DNA of 64,000 bases from Chryseobacterium ginsenosidimutans. Its GTDB lineage: Bacteria; Bacteroidota; Bacteroidia; Flavobacteriales; Weeksellaceae. Below are positions 52,200 through 60,788 of the stretch, in pieces. The notes under the pieces are model-generated. The model had not been told where the DNA came from. It did no database searches and was given only the letters and a program-made list of their open reading frames with translations. The stretch is taken from positions 4,154,001-4,218,000 of the forward strand of contig NZ_JANUCO010000001.1 in assembly GCF_024807225.1 (NCBI RefSeq), written 5' to 3'. Made by a program: the position numbers and the translations under genes. How positions within the stretch are numbered: the first letter of the stretch is position 1; each line of letters starts with the position of its first letter.

Positions 52200-52820
52200 T
52201 TAATAATTCTTTACCGTTATGTGATAACAGCTTTGCTGCCTTTCTTTTATGTAATAAATCCGCCCAGATTTGTAGTAATATTGTAAGATTTTTTCCAAAG
52301 CAGCTTCCATTTTCGGGTTATATTTCAAAACATCATTAAAACGGACATAAGAAATATCGAAAGAATTGCCGTAATTGTGCGAACTGATTCCCAATGAAGC
52401 ATTAGAATTCACCCTTCTTAGTCTGCATTGATCTTCCAACGTCCTAGTAATCGAAGAAACCGTAAAAGTATTTCCTTTTGTTTCTTTACTAAAACGCGCA
52501 CCCATTCTTTCCAGCATTAATTTCCCTTTAGAAACCATCCAGGCTCTGCTGTAATCGAGTTTTTGTACACGATATCCTTTTCCCGATTTTTTTATTTTAT
52601 GGAATTTCCCGTTGTTGATGTATTTCAAAACAGTTTTTGAATCTTGCAGAATTTTTATCCCAAAACTTTTCGAAGCATCCAAATGCGGCTTATAAAGTAA
52701 AGTGGGCTCTACTTTTAAAACTTCCGAAAAATCATAGCATGGTAAAGCTTTTTTTGCTGCTTGAGGATAATAAAAGCCATGAATAATGGATGCAAAAACT
52801 ACACACAAAAACTTTTTCAT
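52200..52820 (-). CDS. DUF5715 family protein (M15-like peptidase)
   Basis: A protein of 206 residues with a signal peptide (MKKFLCVVFASIIHGFYYPQ). The C-terminal domain has the pattern of M15/VanY-type zinc peptidases: RTLEDQCRLRRVNSNASLGI, then SSHNYGNSFDISYVRF, and the last His in QSCYHITV. Such enzymes trim peptidoglycan stem peptides in the periplasm. DUF5715 name is from the family pattern; activity not tested. Confidence 0.8.
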   Translation of the reverse strand: MKKFLCVVFASIIHGFYYPQAAKKALPCYDFSEVLKVEPTLLYKPHLDASKSFGIKILQDSKTVLKYINNGKFHKIKKSGKGYRVQKLDYSRAWMVSKGKLMLERMGARFSKETKGNTFTVSSITRTLEDQCRLRRVNSNASLGISSHNYGNSFDISYVRFNDVLKYNPKMEAALEKILQYYYKSGRIYYIKERQQSCYHITVKNY

Positions 52821-52986
52821 TAAAGACGCTTTAAAATTATTAAACTAAAAATAATCATTTATGGTATACAATTTAACTACCATTAAGAAGATAATCGGGC
52901 AACTTTATGAAATAAATTAAAAATAAAATTATCAAATTCACAATTAAATCTCACATACAATTGAAATATAATTGAAATTTATCTTT

Positions 52987-53014
52987 TTGATTTAAGATTT
53001 AAATCCTAAATTTG
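52987..53014 (+). promoter_or_regulatory. promoter of aqpZ
   Basis: TTG (52987-52989), 17 bases, TAAATTTG (53007-53014), about 24 bases before the ATG at 53038. Confidence 0.6.
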
Positions 53015-53037
53015 AGATACATTTTAAAATAAACAAT

Positions 53038-53775
53038 ATGATAAAAAAACTTTTTGCTGAATTTTTCGGCACATTTTGGCTTGTTTTCGGAGGTTGTGGG
53101 AGCGCAATCTTCGCCTCGCAGATTGCTCCCTCTTCTGGTGGACAACTAGGGATTTTACTGATAGGCGTTGCTTTGGCTTTCGGTCTTACCGTTTTAACGA
53201 TGGCTTATGCTGTCGGTCACATTTCCGGAGGACATTTCAATCCCGCTGTCTCTTTCGGATTATTGGCAGGAGGCAGATTTCCGGCTAAAGACCTTCTTCC
53301 TTACGTTGCTTCCCAGTGTTTAGGCGCTATTGCCGCTGCAGGAGCTTTGTTCGTTATTCTCAGTGGCTCCGGAACACCGGATTTTTCGGGTCCGGGAGCT
53401 TTTGCCACCAATTTTTATGGTGAAGCCGTCTACTTTGGAAAAAGCTATTCTATGGGTGCTGCATTTTTAACAGAATTCTTATTGACCGCATTTTTCCTGA
53501 TTATTATTATGGGAGCAACCGACAAATTCGCTGACGGAAAATTTGCCGGAATTGCCATTGGTTTAGGATTAACATTGATCCATTTAATCTCAATTCCGAT
53601 TACAAACACTTCTGTAAATCCTGCGAGATCCCTTTCTCAGGCAGTTTTTGTAGGCGGAAATGCCATGTCGCAGCTTTGGCTGTTCTGGGCTGCCCCAATT
53701 TTGGGAGGTGTAGTCGGTGGACTGATCTATAAATTTTTACTTCAAAGGAACGGTTCTGAACCATTGGGTACTTAA
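53038..53775 (+). CDS. aqpZ: aquaporin Z
   Basis: A protein of 245 residues with six membrane helices and two half-helix NPA motifs: GHISGGHFNPAVSFG and ITNTSVNPARSLSQ. The selectivity region (Arg after the second NPA) fits a water channel. Inner-membrane protein for rapid water flow during osmotic change. Single gene between its own promoter and terminator. Confidence 0.95.
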   Translation: MIKKLFAEFFGTFWLVFGGCGSAIFASQIAPSSGGQLGILLIGVALAFGLTVLTMAYAVGHISGGHFNPAVSFGLLAGGRFPAKDLLPYVASQCLGAIAAAGALFVILSGSGTPDFSGPGAFATNFYGEAVYFGKSYSMGAAFLTEFLLTAFFLIIIMGATDKFADGKFAGIAIGLGLTLIHLISIPITNTSVNPARSLSQAVFVGGNAMSQLWLFWAAPILGGVVGGLIYKFLLQRNGSEPLGT

Positions 53776-53799
53776 AAAATAAAGAGCTTATACATTTTG

Positions 53800-53830
53800 A
53801 ATAAACTATCTCATTTAGGGATAGTTTATT
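53800..53830 (+). terminator. Rho-independent terminator of aqpZ
   Basis: AATAAACTATC and GATAGTTTATT with a 9-base loop, followed by TTTT. Confidence 0.8.
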
Positions 53831-54000
53831 TTTTGAACTTAGTTTTTGTTTTTATTTTGACCACAAAAGAATAACTCATTAGATATTTTAAGTTCATTGT
53901 TAAACTGAAAATAAGAACACATAAGTTTTTAAAAATCTTTGATTTTTTATTCTACATTCTGTCGTGAATCGAACAAACATTCTCAAAAGGAGAAACTTAG

Positions 54001-54030
54001 CCTTGTCAAGGTTTTTGAACCTTGACAAGG
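54001..54030. repeat. inverted repeat CCTTGTCAAGG
   Basis: CCTTGTCAAGGTT, loop TTTG, AACCTTGACAAGG: 13-base perfect stem without a T run. Intergenic, unlike a terminator. Confidence 0.8.
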
Positions 54031-54136
54031 CTTCGGCTGTAGAAAATAATAATGGAAAGACTAATGCGCAGATCCTTTTTCAGGATGACAAATTTTGTAG
54101 TTATTTTGAACCGCTGAAAATATCGACTACAACCAT

Positions 54137-54232
54137 AGCCCCGATTGTAGCGACATCCTTTTTTGTTGCGGGTGGAGCGAAGCGGAAGCCGTAACAAAAA
54201 AGATACAGCGGAAAGCGGGAAATTGCTCCTTA
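54137..54232. repeat. structured repeat family D, copy 2
   Basis: TAGCCCCGATTGTAGCGACA, stem CTTTTTTGTT ... AACAAAAAAG with a GC-rich top, then AGATACAGCGGAAAGCGGGA and AATTGCTCC. With the dyad at 54001 it makes up most of the gap 53776-54296, which holds no gene. Confidence 0.7.
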
Positions 54233-54296
54233 AAAAATAATAAAAGTACAATTCGACGGAGTCAAAAAGCTTCAAATAAAAAGTATAAACCGTTTT

Positions 54297-55115
54297 TTAT
54301 TTAAAATATTCAATAACGTTGTAATTTCCGTCCTGATATTTCTCTAATAATTCTTTTAAATAGTATTTATGCTGTACTCCTGTTAAAATCACAATTCTTT
54401 TTCCTTTATACTGATTGGCGTGTTTTACAACATTCAGCGCCATCGTATTATTTCTCAAATCCCAGAAATTACACCATAACTGGTATCCGTCACGATATGA
54501 AATCTTTTCTCCATTGGGTTTCGTTACAAACTGATGAGCGAAAATATCTTCAGAATTAGAAATCTTATTAATTTCATGATGCTGAACAAACTGACGGTAT
54601 CTGTTTACGGTTTCAAAACTTAATGAATTTAACGTTTTAATATCTGTTTTAGAAAAATCTTTCAGCGCATTATTGGCTTCCATATATTTCTCAAAAATGA
54701 TTGCATTTGTTGGGCTTAATGCCTTTTTTTGATAAAGACTGTCCATCAATTTTATCGTCAGATTATCTGTAGGAACCATTCCGTGATCTTTTCTGTATTG
54801 ATTTCTTCCTTCAAATTCGAACGGTAAATTAATTGTTTTCGGATATTTATTTAAATATAATATCGCTGCACTTACTTCATTGGAATTCTTAGACATGCTT
54901 TCTTTTTTGAAATCTTTCATCTGATCCGTATCAAGTTCCTGCAGGATTACATCGGGTTTTATCTTGTCTAAAATCTCAAAAAGGCTTTGAGGATTTAAAA
55001 TAGAAGATGATGGCTCATGAACCGTTCCCAGAATATAAATTTCTGTTTTTCCCAAGTTTTGCGCGTTGCAAAAACAAGATAACAGGATCGAAAGACCCAA
55101 TAAGAGATTCTTCAT
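54297..55115 (-). CDS. secreted TraB/GumN-like protein
   Basis: A protein of 272 residues with a signal peptide (MKNLLLGLSILLSCFCNA). The start of the mature part (KTEIYILGTVHEPSSSIL, then PDVILQELDTDQM) and the end (KRIVILTGVQHKYYLKELL) match the TraB/GumN/TIKI superfamily, whose members are putative metalloproteases: a GTxH motif, a ExD pair and a late GxxH. Here His 34 region and VQH fit. Substrate unknown. The next gene upstream at 55138 is 22 bases away and may be co-transcribed. Confidence 0.65.
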   Translation of the reverse strand: MKNLLLGLSILLSCFCNAQNLGKTEIYILGTVHEPSSSILNPQSLFEILDKIKPDVILQELDTDQMKDFKKESMSKNSNEVSAAILYLNKYPKTINLPFEFEGRNQYRKDHGMVPTDNLTIKLMDSLYQKKALSPTNAIIFEKYMEANNALKDFSKTDIKTLNSLSFETVNRYRQFVQHHEINKISNSEDIFAHQFVTKPNGEKISYRDGYQLWCNFWDLRNNTMALNVVKHANQYKGKRIVILTGVQHKYYLKELLEKYQDGNYNVIEYFK

Positions 55116-55137
55116 TGTAAATGATTATGTATAATGA

Positions 55138-55629
55138 TTATTTAATTTTCTGTAATTCTACCACGCCGTAATGCAGCCAAATCCCGAAAACACCCGTTTT
55201 GGTAAGATAAGTTTCTTCTTTATTGAATTTCACTGTTGTATTCGGCTCTGTCTGACAAATGAAAAAATGACCGCCATCTATACAATTCATTTTACCGTTT
55301 TTATGTAAATCTGTCCACCCGAATTCTTTATAGGCATCTTCATCATTTTCTATATCAAATAAAAATCGCCTGACAATTTTCTTTTCCTTATCTCCTTCTT
55401 TTTTAGAAGTCAGCGTCCAACGAGCTAAATCAGATTCGTATCTAGCCGCAACATCCTTAGGATTGGCATCCGCAGTTTTTACGATTATTAAAGTATCTGC
55501 ATTTGTAGTAGTGTCGCCATTTTTGGGATGCAATAGATAACTTCCTGTCCACAAATCGGGGTCCTTTTTTTGCTGTGCATAGGATATATTACACAATGTA
55601 ATCAGGAGGATGAAGAATAATTTGTTCAT
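55138..55629 (-). CDS. hypothetical secreted protein
   Basis: A protein of 163 residues with a signal peptide (MNKLFFILLITLCNISYAQQ). The mature part is basic-acidic mixed, with WTGSYLLHPKNGDTTTNADT and TKTGVFGIWLHYGVVELQKI. No known domain. Two Cys (MNCIDGGHFFICQ) could form a disulphide. It lies upstream of the TraB-like gene on the same strand. Confidence 0.6.
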   Translation of the reverse strand: MNKLFFILLITLCNISYAQQKKDPDLWTGSYLLHPKNGDTTTNADTLIIVKTADANPKDVAARYESDLARWTLTSKKEGDKEKKIVRRFLFDIENDEDAYKEFGWTDLHKNGKMNCIDGGHFFICQTEPNTTVKFNKEETYLTKTGVFGIWLHYGVVELQKIK

Positions 55630-55747
55630 GGTTTGGATTTATATTTTTATGAATATTATATTACTTATCTATTCATAAAGTACTTATACGAACGGCGAAT
55701 GTACAAAAAGAAAGCATAAAAAAATCCCGACGGCAGATCAGAATTTT

Positions 55748-56293
55748 CTATTTTATTTTTTTAATCTCAAAAGGATTTTTGAAGATCAGTTCTTCATGTT
55801 TTCCTTTGATTTCCATTTTTCTTTGCAGTAAATTCAATGCCATTTTTCGGAGGAAAAGATCTTTATCATTCAATTTCCAATAAGAATCTTCGTGAACTTT
55901 TTTAGGTTTTCGGATTAAGTAAAATTCGGTATTCCAGGAATCAACATTATGATAAAATTCGATGATTCCGCAATGTTCAGGAATTGCAGTATGATCCACC
56001 ATTCCCATCGGAAGCAGAAAACTGAAAGCATTGCAAACATAATCTCCACAGGAAATTTTATCGTGCTTTAAAAATTTTTCGCCGGTTTTTGTATTGATAT
56101 AAGATTTTTTAAAGTCGTTTTTAAAATCACTTTTCGAAAGCTTAATTTCAATTTCATGGCTAAAACCTTCCGAATCAATAATCAGCAAATCGGCTTCCCA
56201 ATCTGCCTGAAAGTGATTGGTCAACACAATATCCTTCTCAAAATCACATTGAGAATGGATGAATGCATGAACTAATTCTTCAATTTTTAACAC
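55748..56293 (-). CDS. PD-(D/E)XK nuclease-like protein (MmcB-like)
   Basis: A protein of 181 residues without signal or membrane parts. WEADLLIIDSEGFSHEIEIK shows the D...E-x-K arrangement of PD-(D/E)XK nucleases (Asp in ADLL, Glu-x-Lys in EIEIK), followed by SDFKNDFKKSYINTKTGEKF as in MmcB-like repair nucleases (DF..D-K-W/Y). The C-terminal part contains VCNAFSFLLPMGMV where the fold's later strand would be. The fold is inferred from motif and spacing; a DNA-repair role is not shown. Confidence 0.55.
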   Translation of the reverse strand: MLKIEELVHAFIHSQCDFEKDIVLTNHFQADWEADLLIIDSEGFSHEIEIKLSKSDFKNDFKKSYINTKTGEKFLKHDKISCGDYVCNAFSFLLPMGMVDHTAIPEHCGIIEFYHNVDSWNTEFYLIRKPKKVHEDSYWKLNDKDLFLRKMALNLLQRKMEIKGKHEELIFKNPFEIKKIK

Positions 56294-56306
56294 GTTGGAT
56301 TTTTTA

Positions 56307-56386
56307 TTTTTAACGCAAAAGGTCGCTAAGTTCTTTTAAATAAATGCTGCTTATTTTCGTTCGCAAAGGCGTTTCACTCAGCAAAG
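56307..56386. repeat. interspersed repeat family C, copy 2
   Basis: TTTTTAACGCAAAAGGTCGC at the left and CGTTCGCAAAGGCGTTTCAC then TCAGCAAAG at the right; middle part variable. Same ends as 32677-32757 and 61490-61570. Confidence 0.8.
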
Positions 56387-56459
56387 TTCATCAAAATCAA
56401 AGAATTCAGAAGTAAAACTCAAACCCCAAAACTTTCCCACTCTAAAACACTCAAACACT

Positions 56460-57440
56460 CTAACTCACCAACAAACTGCAGCCGCGAATATCCGAGTGAT
56501 CGATTCTTCCTAAAACGTGGAATTTATCGCCAACAATTTTCCCTAAATCCTGAGTAGCAATGAATGAACACGAATGAATATTAGCCAAATCAATAATATT
56601 AATCGCTCCGGTTCTGCCTTCTTTTTCGTAATTGAAAGGATCTTCTGCATTTCTCACCATAATTCTCATCCAGTTCGGACATTGGTATTCGTTATTCCCT
56701 AAAGAATACGCCTGAGAAAGAAGTTCCGTCATTGAATATTCTGAGTAAATCTTATCTGTTTTAAAGCCTTCCTGTAGAATTTTAAGTAATTCGTCTTTCG
56801 TCATTTCTTCTTTTCTGCCCTTCATTCCGCCGGTTTCAATTACCGTTAAAGTATCGGAGAATTTGAAGGTTTTAGAATTAGAATCGCAATAATCAAGAAA
56901 ATCCAAAAGCGCAAAAGAAACTCCGAAAAGAATGACTTTTTTGTCTTTTAATTGATTCAACAACTCAAATAAATCAGAATGATTGTAAAGAAAATATCCA
57001 TTTTCTGGTTTGGTAGATTTTTTCATTAAATAATCCACCATATATATTAAGGAAGAATTTTGTTTTTCAAGATAACTCGGCAACAATCCTAAGAAAATAA
57101 AATCTTCAGGCTTCCCGATAAATTGTTCAAAACTCTTGTAAATACTTTCTTCATATATATTTTCATCAGCAATAAAATGCTTCGATAAATTCATCTGCGT
57201 CGTTCCCGAACTTTGGAAAAACAGGTCGGCTGTCACATTTTTGTCCAGTATTTGATGATTTTTAAACATTTCAATTGGCAGAAAAGGGATTTTTGACAGA
57301 CTGTCTACTTTATCAGGATCAATGTTAAGATAGTCTACAAACTTCTTATATATCTCAACATTATTATATTGATAATGAAATGTTTCCAATGAAGCATTCA
57401 GAAAATCCTGCTCTGTCAGTATATCGAATATATTTTTCAC
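56460..57440 (-). CDS. LuxE-like acyl-protein synthetase/acyltransferase
   Basis: A protein of 326 residues. LuxE features: VDSLSKIPFLPIEMFKNHQI, DLFFQSSGTTQMNLSKHF (acyl/adenylate loop SSGTT), FLGLLPSYLEKQNSSLIYMV, and SEYSMTELLSQAYSLG. In Bacteroidota such proteins are annotated as acyl transferases and are not linked to light emission. Substrate unknown. It follows a gap to the lpxH gene. Confidence 0.88.
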   Translation of the reverse strand: MKNIFDILTEQDFLNASLETFHYQYNNVEIYKKFVDYLNIDPDKVDSLSKIPFLPIEMFKNHQILDKNVTADLFFQSSGTTQMNLSKHFIADENIYEESIYKSFEQFIGKPEDFIFLGLLPSYLEKQNSSLIYMVDYLMKKSTKPENGYFLYNHSDLFELLNQLKDKKVILFGVSFALLDFLDYCDSNSKTFKFSDTLTVIETGGMKGRKEEMTKDELLKILQEGFKTDKIYSEYSMTELLSQAYSLGNNEYQCPNWMRIMVRNAEDPFNYEKEGRTGAINIIDLANIHSCSFIATQDLGKIVGDKFHVLGRIDHSDIRGCSLLVS

Positions 57441-57617
57441 TTCTAAAAATATTTTAAAATTTCTAAGCTCTCATTTTGAACCAGTTAACAAAATAAGCGT
57501 AGTTTTTAATGTTTTATTAATATTTAAATTAAAATTTGGTAAGGTTATTGCAATGAAGTAACCGGAATATGGATTAAAAACAAGGGTGAATTTCGGTTCA
57601 CTCGGGGGATTACCTCT

Positions 57618-58409
57618 TTATGGGGTAATTTTTTTTGTGCCCTGTTCAAAAGTTTTCAATTCAAAATCATGTTCGAAAACACCATATGTAAAGTACGAAA
57701 TCCAGTCTCCAAGATTGATATATTCTGCTTTTCCTTCCAAATTCAAAACCATCGGAAGATGACGATGTCCGTAAATGAAATAATCGATCTTCTCCGTTTT
57801 CAGCTTTTCTTTTGAATAAATAATTAAAAATTCTTTGTCTTCACCCAAAAATTCTTTGTCTTCATCACCGGAAATCATTTTATTTTTCTGAGACATATAC
57901 AACGCGATTTTCATGGCGATATCAGGATGAATCCATTTGAAAAACCATTGGGCAACAGGATTCGTAAAGACTTTTTTCATTCTTTTATATCCTTTATCTC
58001 CCGGTCCCAAACCGTCTCCATGAGCCAATAGAAACTGTTTTCCGCCCATTTCGAAATATTGCTTTTTGTAGAAAACCGTACATCCGATTTCTTCCTCCAA
58101 ATAATCTTTCATCCACAAATCGTGGTTTCCCACAAAAAAATAAATGTGAATTCCGCGATCCTTTAATTCTGCAATTTTCCCTAAAACACGCACATATCCT
58201 TTCGGAATGACATGTTGCCACTCATGCCAAAAATCAAACAAATCACCCATTAAAAACAAAACCTGAGCATCATGCTTAATCTCATCCATCCAACGGATAA
58301 ACCGCTCTTCACGCACTTTGCTTTCTTTCGGATTTGGCGCACCAAAATGCTGATCTGAAGCAAAATACACTTTTTTCCCAGGTTCTAAATTGATGGTAGT
58401 TTTTAACAC
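57618..58409 (-). CDS. lpxH: UDP-2,3-diacylglucosamine diphosphatase
   Basis: A protein of 263 residues of the calcineurin-like phosphoesterase fold: YFASDQHFGAPN, LMGDLFDFWHEW, FFVGNHDLWMKDYL, LAHGDGLGPG, and YFIYGHRHLPM. These motifs hold the two metals; the order is that of LpxH, which removes UMP from UDP-2,3-diacylglucosamine in lipid A synthesis. Slightly longer than the E. coli protein (240). It is followed upstream by queD, about 25 bases away. Confidence 0.88.
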   Translation of the reverse strand: MLKTTINLEPGKKVYFASDQHFGAPNPKESKVREERFIRWMDEIKHDAQVLFLMGDLFDFWHEWQHVIPKGYVRVLGKIAELKDRGIHIYFFVGNHDLWMKDYLEEEIGCTVFYKKQYFEMGGKQFLLAHGDGLGPGDKGYKRMKKVFTNPVAQWFFKWIHPDIAMKIALYMSQKNKMISGDEDKEFLGEDKEFLIIYSKEKLKTEKIDYFIYGHRHLPMVLNLEGKAEYINLGDWISYFTYGVFEHDFELKTFEQGTKKITP

Positions 58410-58434
58410 CGTTTCGAGTTTTTATTGACTAAAA

Positions 58435-58881
58435 TTATTGATTATCTTCTGCAAACCATTCTCCGTAAGAGTTTTCGGTTTCGTGAAGTTTAAGATATGC
58501 CAAAGAAATTCCTTCCGGAAGTTTCGATTTTACTTTTGCAGCAATCGCGTACAACATATTTTCACAAGTCGGCTGGAAAGTACAGTAAATCACTTTATGA
58601 CCTTGATTTTCCAGCGTTTCACCCAATTCTTTATGAGGCGAAAGTCCGTTAATTAAAACAGAATGATCCCAAACATCTACAATTTCCGATTTTACGATAC
58701 TTTTGATATCTCCAAAATCCACTACCATCCCATTTTTAGGGTTCTCCAAATCATTTACAGGCTTCCCTTTCACCGTTACAAACAGCTTATAAGAATGTCC
58801 GTGCATATTTTTACATTTTCCGTCGTAGTTATACAGCACGTGTGCTGTTTCGAATGTAAAAATCTTTGTAATACGTATCAT
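58435..58881 (-). CDS. queD: 6-carboxy-tetrahydropterin synthase (QueD/PTPS family)
   Basis: A protein of 148 residues. Zinc ligands are in FETAHVLYNYDGKCKNMHGHSY; the catalytic Cys is in DGKCKNMHGH and the acid-base pair in VWDHSVL and LHETENSYGEW. It makes 6-carboxytetrahydropterin for queuosine synthesis. TATCTTTG followed by CACC and the ATG suggests a very short leader. The gene may be co-transcribed with lpxH. Confidence 0.9.
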   Translation of the reverse strand: MIRITKIFTFETAHVLYNYDGKCKNMHGHSYKLFVTVKGKPVNDLENPKNGMVVDFGDIKSIVKSEIVDVWDHSVLINGLSPHKELGETLENQGHKVIYCTFQPTCENMLYAIAAKVKSKLPEGISLAYLKLHETENSYGEWFAEDNQ

Positions 58882-58885
58882 GGTG

Positions 58886-58893
58886 CAAAGATA
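58886..58893 (-). promoter_or_regulatory. -7 box of queD, directly before the start codon
   Basis: TATCTTTG on the minus strand, followed by CACC and ATG. No TTG box at 19 bases. Confidence 0.45.
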
Positions 58894-58984
58894 AGGAATT
58901 TGGTTTGAGTTTCGGTTTTGTCGTATCGTGACAACTCGCCCTTCTTTTCTTAAAATAAGAATTGAATAATTGCGTTATCCAATC

Positions 58985-59482
58985 ATGAAAACTATAACTT
59001 TATTTTTATTGATAATTAATTTATCATTAACCGCCCAGCAAAGACAATTTTTCACTCAGCCGGATCTTGAAAACAAAATCGGAAAGCATTTTCCTATTGA
59101 AAATTATAAAAATCAGGAAAATTCAAATTTTAATGTTGATGATTTAAAAGGAAAAATGTCTTTCATTAATTTTTGGTCAACGACTTGTGAACCTTGCATT
59201 ACAGAACTTCCTTATTTGAATAAAATGAAAGAAACTTTAGGCAATAAAGCTAATTTTATTGCAATTACTCAAGATAATAAAGATAAAGTGGAGAAATTTC
59301 TGGCAAAACGAGAATTTAATTTTCTACATATCACAGATTCCGGACAGGAATTAAAATCTTACTTTCCTATTTTAAGAAATCCTATGACTTTTATTGTTGA
59401 TAAAAACGGAAACATACAAGAAATTACCGGAATTATTGATGAAACAAAATTGGATGCGATTATGGGAATTTTTAAAGAATAA
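58985..59482 (+). CDS. TlpA-like secreted thioredoxin-fold protein
   Basis: A protein of 165 residues from ATG 58985, which begins the signal peptide (MKTITLFLLIINLSLTA); the frame from 58970 adds only five residues. The thioredoxin fold is shown by LKGKMSFINFWSTTCEPCIT (active CxxC as CEPC), ANFIAITQDNKDKVEKFL and MTFIVDKNGNIQEITG. It is likely a periplasmic reductase or carrier of thiol redox equivalents. Its stop directly abuts the stop of the convergent thioesterase gene. Confidence 0.88.
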   Translation: MKTITLFLLIINLSLTAQQRQFFTQPDLENKIGKHFPIENYKNQENSNFNVDDLKGKMSFINFWSTTCEPCITELPYLNKMKETLGNKANFIAITQDNKDKVEKFLAKREFNFLHITDSGQELKSYFPILRNPMTFIVDKNGNIQEITGIIDETKLDAIMGIFKE

Positions 59483-59866
59483 TTACAATTTCTCCAGCCA
59501 ATCCCCTTCCAACCTCTTAATTCTCTGCGTTTTCACATCAATTAAAACCCAAAGTGTAAGAGAATCTACCACAAGTTTATCATTGCAGTAAAATTCTACT
59601 TTTCGCGGCTGCTTCACTCCTTCCGGAGCTTTTGGATATGTTTTGATCGTGATCATATCACCCAAATACACCTGTTTTTTGTATTGAATATGATGATCGA
59701 CAAGCATCCAGATATCTTCAGGATATTCGGTGATGTGTTTTACAAACTCCCAATGTTCACCGGCAATTTCTTCCACCCAATGAACGTATTGAACATTATT
59801 CACATGATTATTAGCATCGATATGTTCTTCCGTTACTTTTATTTGCTTTTCAAAAATCAAACTCAT
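59483..59866 (-). CDS. acyl-CoA thioesterase (4HBT family)
   Basis: A protein of 127 residues from the ATG at 59866 (MSLIFEKQIKVTEEHIDANN); the frame extension to 59923 has no good start. The hotdog fold signature HIDANNHVNNVQYVHWVEEI carries the catalytic Asp, and VYLGDMITIKTYPKAP fits. It hydrolyses acyl-CoA or acyl-ACP. Convergent with the TlpA gene, with no base between the two stop codons. Confidence 0.88.
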   Translation of the reverse strand: MSLIFEKQIKVTEEHIDANNHVNNVQYVHWVEEIAGEHWEFVKHITEYPEDIWMLVDHHIQYKKQVYLGDMITIKTYPKAPEGVKQPRKVEFYCNDKLVVDSLTLWVLIDVKTQRIKRLEGDWLEKL

Positions 59867-60021
59867 CCTCTTCAAATATTTACTCAAAATTAGGATATAA
59901 AAAATGAAATTCTTCAAAGACATAAAAGTTTTAACAGCTAAAATTTATTTAAGATTTTTCCATTGAATTGAATTAAAAAATTTCGCCCAAAATAGTTATC
60001 TTCGTTTTACACAACACATAG

Positions 60022-60675
60022 ATGATTTTAGATATTTTCTTCCCAAATCGTTGCCTCGAATGCAACCGGATTATTGACGGTAACTTATTGGTTTGCAGTC
60101 TTTGTTTTGAACAAATTCACTTTACGCATGATAATTATTTTGAGGATAATTTTATAAAAGAGAAATGTAAATTGCTTTTTCCCATTGAGAATACTTTTGC
60201 TTTGATGCAGTTTGAAAAAGAGAATTTAAGCCGAAAAATTATTCATGAATTAAAATATAAAAGCAGAGAAAAAACCGGTAAAATTCTTGCAGACTGGACT
60301 TCTGAACGATTGGATTTTAAAAATGAAAAACCAGATTTACTGGTTTCTGTTCCACTGCATCCGAAAAAATTGAAGGAAAGAGGTTACAATCAATTGCATT
60401 TGTTCACGAAAACTTTGTCTGAGTTTTACAACATTCCTTTCGATCATGAATTGATTAAGAGAAATCATTACTCAAAAGCTCAGGCTTTGAAAGATAAACA
60501 GCGCCGTCTGGAAACCGAAAATCCATTTTCTGTCACGAAAAATATTTCAGGAAAACATATTTTGTTGATTGATGATGTTTTTACAACAGGAAATACGCTC
60601 GCTTCGATTGCGTGGGAAATTCTGAAAGCCGGAGACAATAAAGTGAGTGTTTTGGTAATGGCGATTGACGTTTAA
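60022..60675 (+). CDS. ComF family protein / phosphoribosyltransferase
   Basis: A protein of 217 residues. An N-terminal four-Cys zinc finger (NRCLECNRIIDGNLLVCSLC) is followed by a phosphoribosyltransferase domain with VSVPLHPKKLKERGYNQLH and the PRPP loop HILLIDDVFTTGNTLAS. The family is needed for DNA uptake in naturally competent bacteria; role in this organism is not shown. Single gene. Confidence 0.92.
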   Translation: MILDIFFPNRCLECNRIIDGNLLVCSLCFEQIHFTHDNYFEDNFIKEKCKLLFPIENTFALMQFEKENLSRKIIHELKYKSREKTGKILADWTSERLDFKNEKPDLLVSVPLHPKKLKERGYNQLHLFTKTLSEFYNIPFDHELIKRNHYSKAQALKDKQRRLETENPFSVTKNISGKHILLIDDVFTTGNTLASIAWEILKAGDNKVSVLVMAIDV

Positions 60676-60788
60676 AAATAATGATTTATGAATACTAAAT
60701 TATGATTCGGAAAACGAAAATTTTACGGTACAATTTCATTTTTCTGCTTTCAATTCTTTTTCTTAATTTTCCGCTCAAACTGATCATT

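Noticed and set aside
57586..57629. Hairpins after lpxH as terminators
   Set aside because: The ATTACC/GGTAAT pair overlaps the lpxH stop and has its T run on the wrong strand; the GTGAA/TTCAC pair has only five base pairs. Neither is convincing enough to annotate.
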